The position numbers and the translations under genes are program-made. Under the pieces are notes generated by a model, which saw only the letters and a program-made list of their open reading frames with translations, was not told where the DNA came from and did not search any database. Of a stretch of 6,956 bases of DNA, positions 1 to 5,909 are shown piece by piece. This stretch comes from an uncultured Clostridium sp. (GTDB taxonomy: Bacteria; Bacillota; Clostridia; TANB77; CAG-508): positions 1 to 6,956 of the forward strand of contig CAMGAZ010000075.1 in NCBI GenBank assembly GCA_946008205.1, given 5' to 3'. Position 1 is the stretch's first letter. Each line of letters opens with the position of its first letter.

Positions 1-780
1 ATTTTCTATATTATTTAATGAGGTATTTATCGTCTCTATTTCAATGGTCTCACTTGTCTGAGTATTCTCCTCTACATTTTCATTTTTTTCATTTTCTAAT
101 TGTTCACTATTCTCAGTAGAATCTTGTGACGTTTTTTCCTCCTCTTCGGAATCTTCTTGTATTACGTTGTTTTCTTCTATATCCTGACTCATTTCTACTT
201 TTATTAATTTATTCTTCAAATACAAAACAGTTGTTATAATAAACATTGTCATATTTCCTATTAATATTTTGATATTGTCTAGTGCTTTATAATAGTGCCA
301 TTGTACTGTGCCTATTGGCATATTCATCAGTTTAGCTATTTCTTTAAATGATAGTTGTCCTAATATTTTTAGAGATACTATCTCTTGTTCCTTTTTATCA
401 AGCTTATCTATTATTCTATTATATTTATCATTATCTATTATATTTTCTATATCCTTGCAGTCTTTTGACACATTATAAATAGAGTCAATATCAATATCTT
501 CTTTTAGTTTTCTTAGTTTTGTAATTGTCTCATTTTTTGTAACAGTATACAACCAACTGGCTTCTTTGTTATCTGGCAATTTAATTTCGGGTAGCTCAAA
601 TATTTTGGTAAAAACATTTTGCATTACATCTTCACTATTTTCTTTATTTTTTAGTATCGAAAATGCAATTTTATAAACCAGTTGATTATATCTCTTATAT
701 AATACCTCGAAAGCTGTTCTACTACCTTGCTTTATTCCTTGAAATAATTCATGTAATTCTTTTTTATTTATATAAATGAT
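1..780 (-). CDS. ECF-type RNA polymerase sigma factor with C-terminal membrane segment and acidic tail (3' end outside window)
   Basis: The frame is open for 260 codons from 780 to the window edge. Counting the ATC at 780-778 as residue 1, residues 8-95 look like sigma-70 region 2: ELHELFQGIKQG, then YNQLVYKIAFSILKN, an acidic EDVMQNVF helix and ASWLYTVTKNE. Residues 122-172 look like region 4, with the helix-turn-helix LSFKEIAKLMNMPIGTVQ. Unlike an ordinary ECF sigma, the protein continues through a hydrophobic stretch (about 172-188) into a Glu/Asp/Asn/Ser-rich tail of at least 65 residues. The role, inferred from the family, is to direct RNA polymerase to a small regulon. The tail could tether or self-inhibit it. 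The start is odd: no ATG, GTG or TTG precedes region 2 in frame, but an AGAGGA ribosome binding site sits just before ATC-ATT, so initiation at ATC or ATT is likeliest. The gene follows the anti-sigma gene by 81 bases. Confidence 0.8.
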   Translation of the reverse strand, partial: MIYINKKELHELFQGIKQGSRTAFEVLYKRYNQLVYKIAFSILKNKENSEDVMQNVFTKIFELPEIKLPDNKEASWLYTVTKNETITKLRKLKEDIDIDSIYNVSKDCKDIENIIDNDKYNRIIDKLDKKEQEIVSLKILGQLSFKEIAKLMNMPIGTVQWHYYKALDNIKILIGNMTMFIITTVLYLKNKLIKVEMSQDIEENNVIQEDSEEEEKTSQDSTENSEQLENEKNENVEENTQTSETIEIETINTSLNNIEN

Positions 781-784
781 ATTT

Positions 785-790
785 TCCTCT
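785..790 (-). promoter_or_regulatory. Ribosome binding site placing the start of the downstream sigma gene
   Basis: On the minus strand AGAGGA is followed after four bases by ATC and after seven by ATT. Both are in the sigma frame, and the preceding in-frame stop (TAG) lies only a few codons upstream. No ATG, GTG or TTG lies in this interval in that frame. The site therefore supports a non-canonical ATC or ATT start at 780 or 777. Confidence 0.55.
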
Positions 791-861
791 TTTATTACAT
801 GCTAACATAAATTGGCTAAAAAATAAATATTCTATTTAATGTTATAAAGAAAAATCTCTAA

Positions 862-1506
862 CTATCTCAATTTATTAATTAAAAGTCTTATAAAATATTC
901 ATATGGATTTCTACTTACTTGTGATGCTGTTATCCCAACACCTTCCACATATTTTAGATTTTCTAATATTTCTTCCTCTTGTCTTGCATTCACTTGTATT
1001 ACAAAAGCATCTCTAAATGGGTTATCTTCCTCCCATCCATCTACTAGATATTCTTTATTGGATAAATTACTTCTTGTCTCTTCTAAATACTCTTCTTTCG
1101 TTTTAAATCTTATTTCTCCATCATATTTTGACTCTATCTTTTTTCTAATGTTTTCTACTTCTTCTTGTGTTGCTTCTTTACTTATAAAAATTTCTAAATC
1201 AGCTTTTTGATTCTCATATTTTATTAGTACTAATAAATTAAACAATATTATCACTGTTATTAAGATTAGAACTACTTTTATTATTATATTTTTCTTTGAT
1301 ATTTTTGTATTTATCTTTTTTAGATAGTCTATCTCTTTTTCATTCTTTTCTTCTTTAGGTGTATCCTCCTGAATGTCCTTTAATGCATCTTGACATTCTT
1401 CACAATTTGCCAAATGCTTTTCTACTAATTCTTTAGAAGATTTTCTCAAAGTTTCATCATTATATCCAAATAATAAATCCTGCACTATTTCACATTCCTT
1501 TTTCAT
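862..1506 (-). CDS. Membrane anti-sigma factor: zinc-finger domain, one membrane helix, FtsX-extracellular-domain-like sensor
   Basis: This 214-residue protein has three parts. Residues 1-45 form a zf-HC2 anti-sigma zinc finger: C5 plus H31-x3-C35-x2-C38 in the sequence HLANCEEC, followed by a charged linker. Residues 74-97 are a single hydrophobic helix. Residues 103-196 lie outside the membrane and resemble the extracellular domain of the division protein FtsX: an opening strand EIFISKEATQEEVENI, the KTKEEYLEE helix, the DNPFRDAFVIQV stretch (compare the ENPLP..F.V pattern of FtsX) and closing LENLKYVEGV. The FtsX match is from memory of the family, not a search. The expected role is to hold the upstream-encoded sigma factor inactive at the membrane until an envelope signal arrives. 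The ATG lies inside the 3' end of that sigma gene (17-base overlap) behind a strong AAGGAGGAG, so the two are probably translationally coupled. Confidence 0.85.
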   Translation of the reverse strand: MKKECEIVQDLLFGYNDETLRKSSKELVEKHLANCEECQDALKDIQEDTPKEEKNEKEIDYLKKINTKISKKNIIIKVVLILITVIILFNLLVLIKYENQKADLEIFISKEATQEEVENIRKKIESKYDGEIRFKTKEEYLEETRSNLSNKEYLVDGWEEDNPFRDAFVIQVNARQEEEILENLKYVEGVGITASQVSRNPYEYFIRLLINKLR

Positions 1507-1991
1507 TATTATTCTCCTCCTTCAATTTCTGCTTTCCACGAAAAAAAGTTACTCTCGCCCAATTTGCTGTTTTTCCTGTAATTTCTGCTATCTCTTCATA
1601 ATTAAAGTCTCCTAAAATTCTTAAATACATTACATTTCTGAATTCTTCATCCAGTTTTTGCATCTTTTTAAATAATTCCATTTTTTCTTCTTGTCTACAT
1701 ATCTTTTCTTCTATTTCTTCGTTTGTAATTAATACTTCATTTAGTTCATCTATAGGAATTTCTTTATTTCTTTTATCTTTTTTTATTTTTCCATACCATA
1801 TGTACTTTGCAATCTGACATAGCCATGTTGAAATTTTACATTCACCGCTTAAATTTATTTATGTCTTTTACTGCCACTAAAAAAGTTTCTTGGACAATTT
1901 CTTCTGATATGTCTTCATTTCCTGTTAAGCAGAATATATATTTATATACTATACCTGCATAATTTTGATATATTTCTTCAATATTCTGCAT
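1490..1991 (-). CDS. ECF sigma factor split by a +1 frameshift
   Basis: The ATG at 1991 follows an excellent AAAGGAGGA. The first frame gives 49 residues of sigma region 2 (MQNIEEIYQNYAGIVYKY, EDISEEIVQETFLVAVKDI) and stops at TGA 1842-1844. Skipping one base at about 1847 continues the same domain as GECKISTWLCQIAKY, a standard region 2.3-2.4 sequence. The frame then runs through an acidic linker to region 4 (LDEEFRNVMYLRILGDFNYEEIAEITGKT) and ends at 1490. Repaired, the protein has 166 residues, the usual ECF length. It should pair with the zinc-finger anti-sigma encoded directly downstream and overlapping by 17 bases. A fragment starting at the ATG at 1681 carries only region 4. The break may be a pseudogene mutation, a sequence error or recoding; both halves are well preserved, which argues against old decay. 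It lies 63 bases after the histidine kinase gene. Confidence 0.85.
1514..1522 (-). promoter_or_regulatory. Strong ribosome binding site of the anti-sigma gene, inside the sigma gene
   Basis: The minus strand reads AAGGAGGAG seven bases before the anti-sigma ATG, within the last codons of the sigma frame. Ribosomes finishing the sigma gene would pass over it, which supports translational coupling of the sigma and anti-sigma proteins. Confidence 0.7.
1842..1853 (-). other. +1 frameshift site in the ECF sigma gene: TTT AAG CGG TGA
   Basis: The zero frame reads TTT AAG CGG TGA. Dropping the C (plus-strand G at 1847) gives TTT AAG GGT GAA TGT AAA, which encodes FKGECK, the usual residues here in clostridial ECF sigma factors. 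Dropping one A instead would give FSGECK. The CGG is directly followed by the stop codon, and there is no long homopolymer at the site. It is one of only two zero-frame CGG codons seen in the window. Confidence 0.8.
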
Positions 1992-1997
1992 AACTCA

Positions 1998-2006
1998 TCC
2001 TCCTTT
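1998..2006 (-). promoter_or_regulatory. Ribosome binding site of the frameshifted ECF sigma gene
   Basis: AAAGGAGGA lies six bases before the ATG at 1991 and is close to the full anti-Shine-Dalgarno complement. It fixes the true start and shows that the downstream region 4 fragment is not an independent gene. The 63-base gap upstream contains no convincing terminator and only AT-rich promoter-like sequence. Confidence 0.75.
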
Positions 2007-2054
2007 CACTCTATTAGTGTATAAATACCTTGTTTTATTACAAATATATAAATT

Positions 2055-3281
2055 TTACTTTAAATATTTTATTTCGAAGGTTGTTCCTTTTCCAACTTCA
2101 GAGTCAACTTTTATATATCCATTTTCCTGTTCAATTATGGTTTTAGCAAGAGATAATCCTATTCCAATACTATTATCAGAAGATTTTTTGGCTTTATAAA
2201 ATCTATCAAATATATGTTTTATATCTTTTTTATCAATTCCTTCTCCTTCATCTCTAATTTTTATTTTTACAAATACACTATTGTTTTCAACATCTATATG
2301 TATTGTGCCATTGTCGCGGCTGTGCTCAATCGCATTTTTTATTATGTTTGTAAGAGCTTCCAATTGCCAATTATAATCAGCTTTTATTATTGTATCATCA
2401 TCAATTTTCTGTTCTATTTTAATATTTTTTATGGCTAATAAAATATACAACTTTGAGTTCACATTTTTTATTAGTTTTTTCACATTTACTTCTTGGTCAT
2501 TCATTTTAATAGCACCTGCATCAAATTTTGCAAGTTTTAATAATGATATAGCCAAAGAAGAAATCCAGTCTATTTGTTTACTAATGTCTTCTATAAATTC
2601 TTCTCTTGTTTTTCTATCCATATCTGGATTATCTTCAATATTGTCTAGCATTATCCTTATTGATGTAAGAGGTGTTTTTATTTGATGTGATATATCTGCT
2701 AAAGAATTACTTAAATTAATTTTTTCTTGCTCACTGTTTTCTGCTGTTTCTCTTAACAATACTGTAGTTTTATATAGTTCATTTTTTAATTTTGAAAGTT
2801 CATCTTCACAATTTTCCTTAATTTTCAATTCATAGTTTCCACTATTTATTTCATTTAGATATTTGTTTATCTTTTTTACTTCTCGTTCTTTTTTTCTATT
2901 ATATATAAGAACTATGGTCAATATCAATATTCCAAAAACACAAATTACAACAATGTTAAATTTCATATTGCTGTACATTTCATTTTCTAGTTTTTTTATA
3001 TATGATAAATTATTTGTATATCCGTATTTTTTTAATATTTTCATCTTTTCTTTTTGCTCATTTGTATTTTCTATATCATTTATTATTTTGATTATATGTT
3101 CTTCTGAAGTCTCTGGATATTTTTCCATTATCTCATCTATAAAATTAGAAATTGTTTCATTTACTATTTTTTCATATTTTTTATTTTGAATTGTAATCAC
3201 GATAAAAAAGCCTAATATTGCAATAAATATTAAAGCTATTCCAGGAATTATTATTTTCTTAATGCTTGTTTTATTTATCAT
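2055..3281 (-). CDS. Membrane-bound sensor histidine kinase
   Basis: This is a complete 408-residue kinase. Helix 1 spans about 9-31, an extracytoplasmic sensor of about 75 residues follows (containing PETSEEHIIKIIND and KKYGYT), and helix 2 spans about 107-127. A coiled linker of HAMP-like length leads to the dimerisation domain, with the H-box ISHQIKTPLTSI and phospho-acceptor H199. The ATP-binding domain has the N box NIIKNAIEHS (312-321), G1 DEGEGI (344-349), F box FDRFYK (358-363), G2 GIGLSLAK (373-380) and a final GKGTTF (397-402). It autophosphorylates and passes the phosphate to the response regulator encoded eight bases upstream. The SHQIKTP form of the H-box is common in VanS-like clostridial kinases. 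The ligand cannot be read from the sequence; an envelope signal is plausible from the neighbours. The ATG has AGGAGT upstream, overlapping the response regulator stop codon. Confidence 0.93.
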   Translation of the reverse strand: MINKTSIKKIIIPGIALIFIAILGFFIVITIQNKKYEKIVNETISNFIDEIMEKYPETSEEHIIKIINDIENTNEQKEKMKILKKYGYTNNLSYIKKLENEMYSNMKFNIVVICVFGILILTIVLIYNRKKEREVKKINKYLNEINSGNYELKIKENCEDELSKLKNELYKTTVLLRETAENSEQEKINLSNSLADISHQIKTPLTSIRIMLDNIEDNPDMDRKTREEFIEDISKQIDWISSLAISLLKLAKFDAGAIKMNDQEVNVKKLIKNVNSKLYILLAIKNIKIEQKIDDDTIIKADYNWQLEALTNIIKNAIEHSRDNGTIHIDVENNSVFVKIKIRDEGEGIDKKDIKHIFDRFYKAKKSSDNSIGIGLSLAKTIIEQENGYIKVDSEVGKGTTFEIKYLK

Positions 3282-3289
3282 ATTTACTC

Positions 3290-3952
3290 CTATTTATCTA
3301 CTCTATATCCTATTCCTTTGATTGTTTTTATTACATCATTTTCGCCTAATTTTGCTCTTATCCTCTTTACATATACAGTAAGCGTATTATCATTTACAAA
3401 ATTTCCTGCTACATCCCATATCTTGTCCAATATGTTATCTCTGGTCATGGTTTTGCCCATGTTTGAAAATAGCAAGACTAATATTTTATACTCTAGTGCG
3501 GTGAAAATCACTTCTTTGTCATTAACATGCACTCTAGAAGCATCTAAATCTATGATAATATTGCCTGCTCTAAGTGTATTCGTACTTTCTCTTTCATATC
3601 TCCTTAGTATATTGTTTATTCTTGATATTAACTCTCTTGTTCTAAATGGTTTTATAACATAATCATCTGCTCCTAAATCAAATCCTTTTACAACATCTTG
3701 TTCTTCATCTTTTGCAGTTAAAAATATTACTGGAATTTTCATGTTTTGCTTTATATACCTACATAGCTCAAAGCCATTTCCATCAGGAAGCATTACATCT
3801 AATATAATTAAATTATATTCATTAGAACATAGTTTATCTTTTGAAGTTTTAAAATCCTTTGCTATTTCAACTTCAAATTTTTCCTGCTCTAATGAATATT
3901 TTAGTCCCTTTATTATAGCTTCATTATCCTCAATTAATAATATTTTTTTCAT
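3290..3952 (-). CDS. OmpR-family DNA-binding response regulator
   Basis: Counting from the ATG at 3952, this is a 220-residue regulator. The receiver domain has the acidic pair E8/D9, phospho-acceptor D52 in LIILDVMLPDGNGF, T79 in FLTAKD and K101 in DDYVIKPF. From about residue 125 follows a winged-helix DNA-binding domain ending ENDVIKTIKGIGYRVDK, with the recognition-helix region DNTLTVYVKRIRAKLG. It is the partner of the histidine kinase immediately downstream and should bind promoter repeats when phosphorylated. A TTG two codons upstream (3958) is also open, but the ribosome binding site GAGGA lies eight bases before the ATG and only two before the TTG, so ATG is preferred. The gene begins 15 bases after the gerQ-like stop, which suggests co-transcription with the germination genes. 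Targets are unknown. Confidence 0.94.
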   Translation of the reverse strand: MKKILLIEDNEAIIKGLKYSLEQEKFEVEIAKDFKTSKDKLCSNEYNLIILDVMLPDGNGFELCRYIKQNMKIPVIFLTAKDEEQDVVKGFDLGADDYVIKPFRTRELISRINNILRRYERESTNTLRAGNIIIDLDASRVHVNDKEVIFTALEYKILVLLFSNMGKTMTRDNILDKIWDVAGNFVNDNTLTVYVKRIRAKLGENDVIKTIKGIGYRVDK

Positions 3953-3967
3953 CGACAAATTCCTCGT

Positions 3968-4306
3968 TTACATTCTTTGATATTGGCCATTACGGTTATA
4001 CATTTGTAAGTAATTCGTATATATTCCAGTTGTAGATATAGTTATAAATTTTATTGAATATATATCACAATATACTAAACTATCATTTTCAAATGATCTT
4101 AGCAAAATATAGCTTGCTCCAACATCTTCTAATACTCCAATTCTATCTACTAAATTGTTTGTTCCAATTAAGAACTCTACTCTCATAAGTTTTCCTATTT
4201 GCTCTCTTAAAAAGGCTGGCGTATAAATAGGATTTCTTAATGTCTCTGGCCAGCCTCCTTGTTGGCTTGCATCAATTTGCCTATTTTCTATTAATTTATT
4301 TTCCAA
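3968..4306 (-). CDS. gerQ: GerQ-like spore coat / germination protein
   Basis: The product is 112 residues with a TTG start supported by AAGGAGG five bases upstream. The conserved core is TPAFLREQIGKLMRVEFLIG (29-48), then DRIGVLEDVGASYILLR and CDIYSIKFITI. This fits the C-terminal GerQ domain, a short beta-rich module with a G-x-x-E/D-x-G turn. In Bacillus subtilis GerQ is an inner-coat protein needed to place the cortex hydrolase CwlJ, and the genes are neighbours. Here the gene sits 17 bases after a CwlJ-type gene, which strongly supports the call. It is shorter than the Bacillus protein because the long N-terminal region is absent, and few lysines are available for transglutaminase cross-linking. 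The C-terminal tail is Tyr/Asn/Gln-rich, which suits a coat protein. The domain call is from pattern and context, without a search. Confidence 0.75.
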   Translation of the reverse strand: MENKLIENRQIDASQQGGWPETLRNPIYTPAFLREQIGKLMRVEFLIGTNNLVDRIGVLEDVGASYILLRSFENDSLVYCDIYSIKFITISTTGIYTNYLQMYNRNGQYQRM

Positions 4307-4323
4307 CTTTTCCTCCTTATTAA

Positions 4324-4771
4324 TTATGTTTTACTATATAGAGGTGTTGGTCTATAAAAACAATGTTCCCCCATTCTCGTATGCAGTGTTCCAGAACCGT
4401 TTGCAGGGAATGTGCTGCCACAAGACGGTCTGTATGGATTTAAATACCATAAGCAATTATCTATTTCATTTAATCTATTTCCAGCTAGAGCCCAGTCTGC
4501 AATATAATAGTGTAAATCTGTTGGAACCATGTTATATATATTTTGACTGTTATAACTCCCTCTAATTGTCTCTCTTGCGCAGTCAAATTGTCCTTCTTGA
4601 AATAATATGTTTCGTATATTTCCACCTTGGGATACTCTTGCGTATTCTCCATCTGGCACATTTACTCTATTCATAATAACACTGGCAACAGCTTTCATTC
4701 CATTGTCACCTTCTCCGACCAGCTTCGCATTGTACCATTCTAGCAATCAATTCTCTGTCTGAATATGCCAT
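4324..4771 (-). CDS. cwlJ: CwlJ-type spore cortex-lytic hydrolase, split by a +1 frameshift
   Basis: The ATG at 4771 begins MAYSDRELIARMVQCEAG, the typical N-terminus of cytosolically made CwlJ proteins, which lack a signal peptide. The zero frame stops at TGA 4706-4708 after 21 codons. Skipping one base at about 4717 gives GEGDNGMKAVASVIMNRV, then ILFQEGQFDC, HYYIADWAL, LWYLNPYRPSCG and HCFYRPTPLY, running to 4324. Repaired, the protein is 148 residues, close to the Bacillus subtilis CwlJ length. The family (Hydrolase_2, SleB/CwlJ) degrades spore cortex peptidoglycan during germination. The Glu of CEAG, part of the conserved active-site block, lies before the break, so a product starting at the internal codon at 4746 would lack it. 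The downstream gerQ-like gene supports the assignment. The break may be mutation, error or recoding. CwlJ is preferred to SleB because no signal peptide or peptidoglycan-binding domain is present. Confidence 0.82.
4706..4720 (-). other. +1 frameshift site in cwlJ: GGT CGG AGA AGG TGA
   Basis: The zero frame reads GGT CGG AGA AGG TGA. Removing the C (plus-strand G at 4717) gives GGT GGA GAA GGT GAC, encoding GGEGD and restoring the CEAGGEG block of the family. Removing the preceding T gives the same protein. There is no homopolymer. The break resembles that in the sigma gene: CGG in zero frame, then GG(A/T) GAA in the shifted frame. Confidence 0.8.
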
Positions 4772-4779
4772 AACTCATA

Positions 4780-4807
4780 CACCTCTTATGTCTATTATAT
4801 TAAGAGG
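4780..4807 (-). promoter_or_regulatory. Inverted repeat covering the cwlJ ribosome binding site and a TATAAT box
   Basis: On the minus strand CCTCTTA (4807-4801) and TAAGAGG (4788-4782) are perfect 7-base complements separated by 12 bases. The second arm overlaps GAGGTG (4785-4780), the cwlJ ribosome binding site eight bases before the ATG. The spacer contains TATAAT (4799-4794), a possible -10 box, though no convincing -35 box is at the right distance. As RNA this could hide the ribosome binding site; as DNA it could be an operator. No U-run follows, so it is not a terminator. Confidence 0.45.
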
Positions 4808-4831
4808 AAAACTGTTTTGTTACATATAACT

Positions 4832-5857
4832 CTATTGCTTAGCAACTTTCTTTTCTCTAAATGTATTTACTATAACTACAATTACACTTACTATTATAAG
4901 TAAGTAGAAGTTTACTCCTCTGCTTAGAAGCATTGCACTACTAATTGTTGCTTCTGGAAATGCTTTTTTAAAGATTCCTAAAAATCCTCCTTCGCTTACT
5001 CCAACAGCGCCAGGTGATGGTATTCCAGATACAGTTGCATATAAAACTGCTTGTAGAGTTAGAATTTGCCAAATATTATATGTGTTTAGTCCAAATGCTA
5101 AATATACCCAGTATGTAACACTGTAATACGCTAATAGCTGTACAGCTGTAGTTAATAGAGTTTTTACCATTAATAATTTATGTTCTTTTATATATATAGC
5201 ACTTGTTTGATAAGAGGCAAGCTCTTTCTCCAATTTTTCTTGCTTTTCTTCAATATTACGAATCCTAAAGAACTTTAGTACTTTCACTGAAAATTTAATT
5301 AGCCCTTCAGATAGTCTTTTTGAAAATATAGCTATTACTAGTAAAGCCAAAGCACTTGAGTTTAGTGCTATTCCTAAAATGAATAAATAGATTAATCCAT
5401 TTTTTAGTACATCAAAATGTATTATTGCACTTATTATTCCAAAGGATATTGAAATAATTTGGAAGCTACAAAGTTGCATTAATAATGTTAGTGTAGAATG
5501 TGCCACAGATATATTATCTTTGTGCATATAATATATTTCCATTGGTTGGCCGCCACTTGCCGCAGGTGTTATGGCGCTAAAGAAGAAACCTGATAATGTA
5601 TATTTAATTGCACTAAAAAAGGATACCTTCTCTTCTAGTTCTTTTAAAATTCTTCTTATGTTTATAGCCTCACAACTAACATAAATGCACATTGCCAATA
5701 TTCCTAAAAGTATAAACTCTTTCTTTACTGTCTTCAAAATACTAGACATTTGTGAAAAGTCTTGGTCTTTTAATACCAAGTAAAAAGTTAATATTATTAG
5801 CAAAATAAAAATTATTAAGTTAGTTATTATCTTCCTTATTTTATTGTTTTTCTCCAT
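4832..5857 (-). CDS. Flippase-like LPG-synthase transmembrane-domain protein (YbhN/UPF0104 type)
   Basis: This is a complete 341-residue polytopic membrane protein with about eight hydrophobic segments: roughly 12-30, 47-64, 84-100, 122-146, 153-177, 228-256, 264-282 and 306-332. Conserved family blocks are SAITPAASGGQP (95-105) and GIPSPGAVGVSEGGF (278-292). These are typical of stand-alone proteins related to the MprF N-terminal flippase domain. The soluble lysyl-transferase domain of MprF is absent, so the protein probably translocates or binds a lipid or lipid-linked molecule rather than making lysyl-phosphatidylglycerol; the substrate is unknown. A charged loop (about 198-225, rich in Glu and Lys) separates the two membrane halves. 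The ATG has GGAG five bases upstream. The gene is 52 bases after the pentapeptide gene and 60 before cwlJ, among envelope genes. Confidence 0.88.
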   Translation of the reverse strand: MEKNNKIRKIITNLIIFILLIILTFYLVLKDQDFSQMSSILKTVKKEFILLGILAMCIYVSCEAINIRRILKELEEKVSFFSAIKYTLSGFFFSAITPAASGGQPMEIYYMHKDNISVAHSTLTLLMQLCSFQIISISFGIISAIIHFDVLKNGLIYLFILGIALNSSALALLVIAIFSKRLSEGLIKFSVKVLKFFRIRNIEEKQEKLEKELASYQTSAIYIKEHKLLMVKTLLTTAVQLLAYYSVTYWVYLAFGLNTYNIWQILTLQAVLYATVSGIPSPGAVGVSEGGFLGIFKKAFPEATISSAMLLSRGVNFYLLIIVSVIVVIVNTFREKKVAKQ

Positions 5858-5909
5858 ATTATCTCCATTTTTTAATTGCTTTCATTTTTCTTTATCATTT
5901 TAAGTTGTT

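Noticed and set aside
821..834. Upstream ATG (MLACNKRGK) as the start of the downstream sigma gene
   Set aside because: It lies in another frame, has no ribosome binding site, and ends after 14 codons; it would need an additional frameshift with no sequence support.
825..837. Small hairpin after the anti-sigma gene followed by a T run (minus strand), as a terminator
   Set aside because: The stem is five A-T pairs only, far too weak to call in DNA of this composition.
1490..1681. A separate 63-residue sigma region 4 protein starting at 1681
   Set aside because: The frame continues upstream with clear sigma region 2 sequence, and no ribosome binding site of quality stands before this ATG; it is the 3' part of the split gene.
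1842..1844. TGA read as tryptophan (alternative genetic code) to explain the early stops
   Set aside because: Homology resumes only in the +1 frame, a TAA follows two codons later in the sigma gene, TGG encodes conserved tryptophans throughout, and TGA serves as a stop (for example at the end of the repaired sigma frame).
2007..2054. Promoter for the ECF sigma gene in the gap after the kinase gene
   Set aside because: TTGTAA and TATACA-like strings exist, but such strings are expected everywhere in AT-rich sequence, and no clear ECF-type -35/-10 pair was found.
2017..3189. Several plus-strand open frames opposite the histidine kinase gene
   Set aside because: They encode low-complexity Phe/Ile/Ser-rich strings, lack ribosome binding sites, and lie exactly opposite a kinase with all its motifs.
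3956..3958. TTG as the response regulator start
   Set aside because: It is only two bases from the ribosome binding site; the ATG at 3952 has proper spacing and gives the canonical receiver N-terminus.
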